A stretch of DNA of 64,000 bases from contig NZ_JMKU01000019.1 in assembly GCF_000687165.1 (NCBI RefSeq), forward strand, positions 62,001 to 126,000. The letters are read 5' to 3'. The DNA comes from Paracidovorax oryzae ATCC 19882 (GTDB taxonomy: Bacteria > Pseudomonadota > Gammaproteobacteria > Burkholderiales > Burkholderiaceae_C). Of the stretch, positions 58,369 to 64,000 are shown in pieces. A program made the position numbers and the translations under genes. The first letter of the stretch is position 1, and every line of letters begins with the position of its first letter. The notes under the pieces were generated by a model. It ran no database searches. It was not told where the DNA came from and saw only the letters and a list, made by a program, of their open reading frames with translations.

Positions 58369-58395
58369 GGCAGGCCTGCGCTGGCCAGGCCTGCC
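58369..58395. repeat. 10-bp-arm inverted repeat in the frmA upstream region
   Basis: GGCAGGCCTG and CAGGCCTGCC form perfect arms around seven bases, directly after the direct repeats and just upstream of a TATAAA stretch at about 58405. It may be part of the same control region or a transcript hairpin. Confidence 0.45.
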
Positions 58396-58535
58396 CGGCT
58401 TGCTCTATAAAGCGGGATTGTTTTTTTCGCTCGCGCGGCCCGGCCGGCCGGGACATGCGCTGATTGTCCCTGATCAACGTGCCGCACCCGGGGCAGGCCG
58501 CCCGCCCTCCTCTCCTTCCCTTCCGAAAGCACCCC

Positions 58536-59642
58536 ATGAAAACCAAAGCAGCCGTTGCCTGGAAATCCGGCGAACCCCTGACCATCGAAACCGTCGACCT
58601 CGAAGGCCCGAAGTTCGGCGAGGTGCTGGTGGAGATCAAGGCCACGGGCATCTGCCACACAGATTACTACACGCTCTCGGGCGCCGATCCGGAAGGCATC
58701 TTCCCGGCCATCCTGGGGCACGAAGGCGCGGGCGTGGTGGTCGATGTGGGCCCGGGCGTCACCTCGCTCAAGAAGGGCGACCACGTGATCCCGCTCTACA
58801 CGCCCGAGTGCCGCCAGTGCAAGTTCTGCCTCTCGCGCAAGACCAACCTGTGCCAGCTGATCCGCGGCACGCAGGGCAAGGGCCTGATGCCCGACGCCAC
58901 CAGCCGCTTCAGCATCGACGGCCAGCCGATCTTCCACTACATGGGCACCAGCACCTTCAGCAACTACACGGTGGCGCCGGAGATCTCGCTGGCCAAGATC
59001 CGCGAGGACGCCCCCTTCGACAAGGTCTGTTACATCGGTTGCGGCGTGACCACCGGCATCGGCGCGGTGCTGTTCACGGCCAAGGTGGAGGCTGGCGCGA
59101 ACGTGGTGGTATTCGGCCTGGGCGGCATCGGCCTGAACGTGATCCAGGGCGCGAAGATGGTGGGCGCCGACAAGATCATCGGCGTGGACATCAACCCCGC
59201 CCGCCAGGAGATGGCCCGCCAGTTCGGCATGACCCACTTCATCAACCCGAACGAGGTGGAGAACGTGGTGGATGCCATCGTGCAATTGACCGACGGCGGC
59301 GCCGATTACTCCTTCGAGTGCATCGGCAACACCAAGGTGATGCGCCAGGCGCTGGAGTGCACGCACAAGGGCTGGGGCCAGAGCATCATCATCGGCGTGG
59401 CCGAGGCCGGCGCCGAGATCAGCACCCGCCCGTTCCAGCTCGTCACGGGCCGGCAGTGGAAGGGTTCGGCCTTCGGCGGCGCGCGCGGCCGCACCGACGT
59501 GCCGAAGATCGTGGACTGGTACATGGACGGCAAGATCGACATCGACAGCCTCATCACCCACACGATGCCCCTGGAGGACATCAACAAGGGCTTCGACCTG
59601 ATGAAACGCGGCGAGTCGATCCGCGGCGTCGTCGTTTACTGA
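58536..59642 (+). CDS. frmA: S-(hydroxymethyl)glutathione dehydrogenase (class III alcohol dehydrogenase)
   Basis: A zinc-dependent class III enzyme of 368 residues. Catalytic zinc ligands are in [14 protein letters not shown] and [10 protein letters not shown]; the four structural-zinc cysteines are in [15 protein letters not shown]; the NAD loop is [15 protein letters not shown]. It oxidises the glutathione adduct of formaldehyde, and related nitrosoglutathione, to S-formylglutathione. It is followed 55 bp later by the hydrolase for its product. The upstream region holds AraC-type repeats, so induction through the divergent regulator is likely. Confidence 0.96.
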   Translation: MKTKAAVAWKSGEPLTIETVDLEGPKFGEVLVEIKATGICHTDYYTLSGADPEGIFPAILGHEGAGVVVDVGPGVTSLKKGDHVIPLYTPECRQCKFCLSRKTNLCQLIRGTQGKGLMPDATSRFSIDGQPIFHYMGTSTFSNYTVAPEISLAKIREDAPFDKVCYIGCGVTTGIGAVLFTAKVEAGANVVVFGLGGIGLNVIQGAKMVGADKIIGVDINPARQEMARQFGMTHFINPNEVENVVDAIVQLTDGGADYSFECIGNTKVMRQALECTHKGWGQSIIIGVAEAGAEISTRPFQLVTGRQWKGSAFGGARGRTDVPKIVDWYMDGKIDIDSLITHTMPLEDINKGFDLMKRGESIRGVVVY

Positions 59643-59697
59643 TCCAATAGCGCCTGCCGGGCCGGTGCCGCCCGGCATGCGACTCCGATCCACAGCC

Positions 59698-60648
59698 ATG
59701 ACCTACCAACCCATTGAACCTCCCGACGACGTGAAGGCCGCCCTGGAAGCGGCCGCGCGCAGGCCCCGCGCCGCCCAGGTGCCCGGCCTGGAGCTGCTGG
59801 GCGAGCACGCCTGCTTCGGCGGCTCCCAGCGTTTCTACCGGCATTCCTCCGTGGAAATCGGTCTCCCGATGAAGTTCGGGGTGTACCTCCCGCCCGCGGC
59901 GCTGCGCGAACCCGGGCGCAAGGTGCCCACGCTGATGTACCTCGCGGGGCTGACCTGCACCGAGGAAACCTTCATGATCAAGGCGGGCGCCCAGCGCTTC
60001 GCCGCCGAGCGGGGCATCGCCCTCATCTCGCCCGATACCAGCCCGCGCGGCCCGCAGGCCGAGGCCTTCGAGGGCGCCAACACCGAATGGGACTTCGGCA
60101 TCGGGGCCGGCTTCTACCTCGACGCCACCGAGGAGCCGTGGCAGCGCCACTGGCGCATGGAAAGCTACCTCATCGAGGAGCTGATTCCTCTGCTGGAGCG
60201 GGTGCTGCCGATCGACACGGCGCGCCTGGGCCTCATGGGCCACTCCATGGGCGGCCACGGCGCGATCACGCTGGCCCTGCGCCACCGCGGCGTGTTCCGC
60301 TCCCTGTCGGCCATAGCGCCGATCTGCGCGGCCTCCCAGTGCGCCTGGGGCGACAAGGCCTTCCGCCGCTACTTCGGGGCGTCCTGCAAGACGTGGCAGG
60401 CGCACGACGCCACCGTGCTCATGCAGCGCCAGCCCGCCGTGCCCTACCCGGACGGCATCCTGGTGGACCAGGGCATGGCGGATGCCTTCCTCGCCGAGCA
60501 ACTGCACCCCCACGTGTTCGAAGCCGCATGCGCGCTGGTCAGGCAGCCGCTCACCCTGCGCCGGCACGCGGATTACGACCACGGCTACTACTTCGTCCAG
60601 TCGGTGATCGGCGACCACATCGCCCACCACGCCGACCGGCTGGGCTGA
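59698..60648 (+). CDS. fghA: S-formylglutathione hydrolase
   Basis: An alpha/beta hydrolase of 316 residues, 30-35 longer at the N-terminus than most (about 280). The nucleophile is Ser183 in LMGHSMGGHGAITLAL; oxyanion-side YLAGLTCTEETFMIKAGAQR, acid in PYPDGILVDQGMADAFL and histidine in DYDHGYYFVQSVIGDH match the esterase D family. It completes glutathione-dependent formaldehyde oxidation to formate. The extension may be genuine or a start misplacement, but no later ATG precedes the conserved core closely. Confidence 0.94.
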   Translation: MTYQPIEPPDDVKAALEAAARRPRAAQVPGLELLGEHACFGGSQRFYRHSSVEIGLPMKFGVYLPPAALREPGRKVPTLMYLAGLTCTEETFMIKAGAQRFAAERGIALISPDTSPRGPQAEAFEGANTEWDFGIGAGFYLDATEEPWQRHWRMESYLIEELIPLLERVLPIDTARLGLMGHSMGGHGAITLALRHRGVFRSLSAIAPICAASQCAWGDKAFRRYFGASCKTWQAHDATVLMQRQPAVPYPDGILVDQGMADAFLAEQLHPHVFEAACALVRQPLTLRRHADYDHGYYFVQSVIGDHIAHHADRLG

Positions 60649-60934
60649 GGCCCGCCCTTCCCTTCCCTCACGGAGCCTGCACGCCCATTCGGGAAAATCC
60701 CGCCCGCCATCTTTTCGGATAGCGGAATAATGTCGCCTTGATGACAGCGGCCGCCCGGTCCGCAAGACGACATGCAGGGAGGGATGAATGACAGCACACG
60801 ACCCGCAGGGCCTGCAGGCCCCGCATCGGGGCGTCCGGCAGCGGATGCCCCTGGTGCAGCGCCACGGGAGCGAAGCCAGGCGGTCCGCGGGCCCATTAAT
60901 GCTGTCTTAAGCCGCAGTTTCCACACTGCCGCCC
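60649..60934. other. 286-bp upstream region of eptA
   Basis: No gene is supported here. It contains a perfect 14-bp palindrome GGGCCTGCAGGCCC at 60808-60821, a smaller CGGGA/TCCCG hairpin near 60690, and a more AT-rich stretch at about 60708-60735 that could hold a promoter. A short in-frame start at 60784 with a GGAGGG site is seen but leads into an unlikely frame. Confidence 0.45.
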
Positions 60935-62653
60935 ATGCTCCTGTCGTCCGTGCTCCCGCTCCGCTTCCCTTCCGCCGTCTCCAGCCGCACTCCGGCCCGC
61001 GCATCCGCCGAAGGCCTGCATCCCATGGCCGTGCTGCTGATCGCCTGCCTCTGGATCGGCACGGTCTGCAACCTTCCGCTCTGGAGCGAGGTGGTGCGCC
61101 TGCCGGGCGCCCACACCCTGCGCGGCGGGGTGTTTTTCCTGGCCTTCATGGTGGCGGTGTCGTTCGCCACGGCGGCCGTGCTCTCGGTCCTTGCCTGGGG
61201 CAAGGCGCTCAAGCCCGTGCTCTCGCTGGCCGTGCTGGCGGCCGCGGCAGGCGCCTATTTCATGGGCACCTATGGCATCGTGATCGATCCCGGCATGATC
61301 ACCAACGTGGTCCAGACGGATGCGCACGAGGCCGCCGACCTGGTTACCTGGAAGCTGCCGCTGTCGATGCTCGCCATGGCCGGGCCGCCGCTGGTGTGGC
61401 TGGCCCGGATCCGGGTGCGCCCCCTGGGATGGCGCCGCCGGGCGGTGCACCAGGCGGCCTTCATGCTGGGTGCGCTGGCCGTCGCGGCGGCCTGCATTCT
61501 GGCGGTCTTCCAGGATTTCTCGTCCACCATGCGCAACCACACGCGCATGCGCTACCTGATCAATCCGCTCAACAGTGTCTATGCCGTCGGCAGCCTGGCG
61601 GCCAAGCCGCTGCGCCGCAGCCGAGGCCCGCTGCAGCCGCTGGGCCGCGACGCCCGGCTGGGCGCGAGCTATGCGGGGCAGGCCAAGCCCCCTCTGCTGG
61701 TGCTGGTGCTGGGTGAAACCGGCCGCAGCGGCAATTTCGGCCTCAACGGCTATGCACGCGACACGACGCCCGAACTGTCGGCCCGCAAGGACATCGCGAG
61801 CGCCACCGATGCCTGGTCCTGCGGCACCAGCACGGCGGCGTCCGTGCCCTGCATGTACGCGCACCTGGGCAAGGAAGCCTACGAAAAGCGGAGCGCGGAC
61901 TACGAAACCCTGATGGACGTGCTGCAGCATGCCGGCCTGGCCGTGCTGTGGGTGGACAACCAGTCCGGCTGCAAGGGCGTGTGCGACCGCGTGCCCACGG
62001 TCAGCACCTCTGCCACGCCGACCGATCCGACGTGGTGCGCGGACGGCAAGGAATGCCTGGACGACGTCATGCTGCAGGGGCTGGACGCGCGCATCGCCGC
62101 CCTGCCCGCCGAGCAGCGCGCGCGCGGCGTGGTGGTGGTGATGCACCAGATGGGCAGCCACGGGCCGGCCTACGCCAGGCGCTCGCTGCCCTCGCAGAAG
62201 AAGTTCCTGCCCGAGTGCAAGACCTCCGCGCTGCAGGAATGCTCGCGCGAGCAGGTGGTGAATGCCTACGACAACAGCATCGTCTCCACGGACCACTTCC
62301 TGAACAGCACCATCGGCTGGCTGGAGGCACGCTCGGCCAGCGCCGAAACCGCCATGGTGTACGTGGCCGACCATGGCGAATCCCTGGGCGAGGGCGGCAT
62401 CTACCTGCACGGCATGCCCTACTCCATCGCGCCCGACGTGCAAAAGCACGTGCCATGGATCACCTGGCTGTCGCCCGCCATGCAGCAGCGCAGCGGCATC
62501 GCGACCGCCTGCCTGCAAAAGGACCTGCGCAGCCGCCGCATCACGCACGACAACTACTTCCACTCGGTGCTCGGACTCATGGACGTGCGGACCGAAGCCT
62601 ACCAGCCGGCGCAGGACATGTACGCGGCTTGCCGCGTGGCGGCACGCGGCTGA
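60935..62653 (+). CDS. eptA: Phosphoethanolamine-lipid A transferase
   Basis: An inner-membrane enzyme of 572 residues. Five helices occupy about 30-220, then a periplasmic sulfatase-fold domain. The metal site is visible in VLGETGRSGNFGLNGYARDT and VYVADHGESLGEGGIYLHG. The threonine nucleophile is in CGTSTAASVPCMYAHL, and several cysteines suit the family disulfides (NQSGCKGVCDRV, WCADGKECLDDV). It adds phosphoethanolamine to lipid A, lowering surface charge and polymyxin binding. No PmrAB pair is next to it; a LysR gene follows 54 bp downstream. Confidence 0.93.
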   Translation: MLLSSVLPLRFPSAVSSRTPARASAEGLHPMAVLLIACLWIGTVCNLPLWSEVVRLPGAHTLRGGVFFLAFMVAVSFATAAVLSVLAWGKALKPVLSLAVLAAAAGAYFMGTYGIVIDPGMITNVVQTDAHEAADLVTWKLPLSMLAMAGPPLVWLARIRVRPLGWRRRAVHQAAFMLGALAVAAACILAVFQDFSSTMRNHTRMRYLINPLNSVYAVGSLAAKPLRRSRGPLQPLGRDARLGASYAGQAKPPLLVLVLGETGRSGNFGLNGYARDTTPELSARKDIASATDAWSCGTSTAASVPCMYAHLGKEAYEKRSADYETLMDVLQHAGLAVLWVDNQSGCKGVCDRVPTVSTSATPTDPTWCADGKECLDDVMLQGLDARIAALPAEQRARGVVVVMHQMGSHGPAYARRSLPSQKKFLPECKTSALQECSREQVVNAYDNSIVSTDHFLNSTIGWLEARSASAETAMVYVADHGESLGEGGIYLHGMPYSIAPDVQKHVPWITWLSPAMQQRSGIATACLQKDLRSRRITHDNYFHSVLGLMDVRTEAYQPAQDMYAACRVAARG

Positions 62654-62707
62654 GAAGCGGCCCGGTGCGGGCGTACTGCCGGGATGCGAGCGGCCACAAT
62701 GCCGCCC

Positions 62708-63616
62708 ATGAATCTGCGCTTCGTCGAGGCCTTCCACTGGGCTGTTTCGCTCAAGAGCATCACGCGGGCTGCTGAAAAGCTGCACATCACCCAATCCGCG
62801 CTGTCGAGCCGCATCGCCTCGCTCGAGGCCGAACTGGGCGTGGTGCTGCTGGACCGGCGCGAGCGCCAGTTCCGCCTCACGGCCGCGGGCCAGCGTTTCC
62901 AGCGGCTGGCCGTGCAGTTGCTGGCTTTGCAGCGGCGCGTGAAGGACGAGCTGGGCAGCAGCCGGAATGCACCGACGGTACTGCGCATCGGCGCCATCGA
63001 ATCGGTGGTGCACAGCTGGCTGACCGGCTGGCTGAAGGAGATGCGCAAGAGCCGGCCGGGGTTCGAGCTGGAGCTCACCGTGGACACCTCCGCGGTGCTG
63101 GCGGACCAGGTGCGTCGCGGTGCACAGGATCTCGTCTTCACGGGGATACCCGTGGCGGACAACGGCGTGCGCAACCTCTCCATGGCGCCGATGGAGATGG
63201 TGTTCGTGGGCCACAAGGCGCTGCACACCGAGCGCCACTATGACCTCGCGCGGCTCGCGCAGCACGACCTCCTGACCTTCCTGCGCGGCTCCCAGCCCCA
63301 CCACACGCTCCTGAAGCTCTTCCAGGAGGCCGCGGTGCCCGTACCGAGGGTGCATGCCGTCTCGTCCATTTCCGCCATGCTGCAACTCGTGGAAGGCGAA
63401 TTCGGCATCGCATTGCTGCCGCGCGCGGTCACCCGGAACCTGTCGGGGCGCATGCCGCTGCGCGTCCTGCCCAGCGATTGCGTGCTCACGCCCCTGCCCA
63501 TCCACGCCTGCTTTCGCGAGGATCCCTCCTCGGACCTCGCCGAAACGGTGCTCGGTTCGGTCCAGGCCTATGCGGCACGCACCATGGTGGCGCGCCGGAG
63601 GAAGCCGGCGGCCTGA
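62708..63616 (+). CDS. LysR-family transcriptional regulator
   Basis: The protein has 302 residues. The helix-turn-helix is MNLRFVEAFHWAVSLKSITR then AAEKLHITQSALSSRIASLE, with LEAELGVVLLDRRERQFRLT as linker. The ligand-binding domain follows (LRIGAIESVVHSWLTGWLKE, VEGEFGIALLPRAV). The ATG at 62708 is used because the helix begins there; one at 62684 is possible. Its target is unknown; the gene follows eptA on the same strand with no divergent partner. Confidence 0.92.
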   Translation: MNLRFVEAFHWAVSLKSITRAAEKLHITQSALSSRIASLEAELGVVLLDRRERQFRLTAAGQRFQRLAVQLLALQRRVKDELGSSRNAPTVLRIGAIESVVHSWLTGWLKEMRKSRPGFELELTVDTSAVLADQVRRGAQDLVFTGIPVADNGVRNLSMAPMEMVFVGHKALHTERHYDLARLAQHDLLTFLRGSQPHHTLLKLFQEAAVPVPRVHAVSSISAMLQLVEGEFGIALLPRAVTRNLSGRMPLRVLPSDCVLTPLPIHACFREDPSSDLAETVLGSVQAYAARTMVARRRKPAA

Positions 63617-63794
63617 ATGCCCCGCAGCGGTGCGGCAGCCCTGGGGAAAGCCCCGATGGCCGCCGGGCAGCTTTCACCGTATTGAAAATTCAGTTGTCTT
63701 CATCGATTTTTTCGATGGAAGCCGCGCGAGATTTTGCGTTGGATCGGGCTGGGGGCGGCTTCGACAATGCGCCGCACTGCAATCGCGTTACCCC

Positions 63795-64000
63795 ATGAAA
63801 CAACTCACTCTGCGGCAGAAGCTCTGGCTTCCCCTCGTCCTGGCCCTGCTGGGCCTGTTCGCCCTCACTTTCGTGAATGCCTGGCAGACACGCGCGCTCC
63901 AGTACGAAGCGCGGCGCACCGCACTGGCCGACATCACCGACATGGCGCTGTCCGTCGTCGGCGACTACGACAAGCAGGCCCGGTCCGGAAAAATGACGCA
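63795..64000 (+). CDS. Methyl-accepting chemotaxis protein, N-terminal part (cut by window end)
   Basis: Only 68 codons lie in the window. They give MKQLTLRQKLWLPLVLALLG at the start, a membrane helix at about 10-28, then a periplasmic segment with ALADITDMALSVVGDYDKQA. This is the typical start of chemoreceptors with a single-Cache sensor domain in Comamonadaceae and related groups. The signalling domain would lie beyond base 64000. A 178-bp AT-richer gap precedes it, with a CATCGA/TCGATG hairpin at 63701-63717. Confidence 0.8.
   Translation, partial: MKQLTLRQKLWLPLVLALLGLFALTFVNAWQTRALQYEARRTALADITDMALSVVGDYDKQARSGKMT

Noticed and set aside
60784-61716. Start codon with GGAGGG site opening a frame into eptA
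   Set aside because: The frame is Pro/Ala/Gly/Arg-rich and overlaps eptA in the wrong register; eptA domains are complete in its own frame.
63701-63717. CATCGA/TCGATG hairpin after the LysR gene as a terminator
   Set aside because: The stem is only 6 bp and its T run is in the loop, not after the stem; no good terminator signal.

Overview
The window is a 64 kb piece of a GC-rich (roughly 68-70 %) bacterial chromosome that is densely coding, with no rRNA, tRNA, CRISPR array, insertion sequence or prophage that I can see. The gene set points to a betaproteobacterium of the Comamonadaceae (Acidovorax/Paracidovorax-like). The reasons are a cyoABCD oxidase followed by SURF1 and a RegBA-type pair, a RibBA with a degenerate cyclohydrolase half, the mdh/gntR/sdhCDAB/sdhE/gltA arrangement, and protein sequences typical of that family. 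This placement is inference from protein character, not a database match.

Layout. 0.1-4.0 kb: D-galactonate catabolic operon (DapA-family lyase, dgoK, dgoA, dgoD). 4.0-8.5 kb: FUSC-family membrane protein and a lipoprotein alpha/beta hydrolase. 8.5-15.6 kb: a signalling island with a chemoreceptor, a REC-Hpt protein, an HTH-REC protein, a single-domain receiver, a periplasmic solute-binding protein and a Cache/PAS histidine kinase, arranged around a divergent promoter with a large inverted repeat. 15.7-18.4 kb: DUF427 protein, a 342-bp non-coding stretch with two 135-bp-period repeats each carrying a perfect DnaA box, a 2Fe-2S ferredoxin and a DUF2235 hydrolase. 18.5-20.6 kb: ribBA-ribH-nusB. 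20.7-24.6 kb: an aminotransferase, then ybgC-tolQ-tolR-tolA. 24.7-29.4 kb: di-heme peroxidase, AcpA-type phosphatase and an MHS-type transporter. 29.6-36.6 kb: cyoABCD, SURF1 and a RegB/RegA-like redox two-component pair. 36.6-42.4 kb: TauE/SafE exporter with a divergent LysR, YegQ/TrhP, a small membrane protein with a divergent MmyB-type regulator and a 27-bp operator between them, and an SbmA/BacA-like transporter. 42.6-55.1 kb: a TCA-cycle superlocus. On the minus strand it carries mdh, tam, a citE-like gene, a secreted Ala/Lys/Pro-rich protein and acnB; divergently on the plus strand it carries a GntR regulator, sdhCDAB, sdhE and gltA. 55.2-56.7 kb: a visibly AT-richer two-gene membrane cassette. 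56.7-60.6 kb: GNAT acetyltransferase, GATase1-AraC regulator, and glutathione-dependent formaldehyde oxidation (frmA-fghA). 60.9-64.0 kb: EptA phosphoethanolamine transferase, a LysR regulator and the start of a second chemoreceptor cut by the window end.

Most of the window is core metabolism and respiration. The TCA superlocus makes NADH and ubiquinol and the cyo oxidase consumes the ubiquinol, with the adjacent RegBA-like pair a plausible redox switch. The least explained parts are the signalling island, the DnaA-box repeats, and the AT-rich cassette encoding a membrane protein whose segments resemble those found in bacterial conflict/effector systems.
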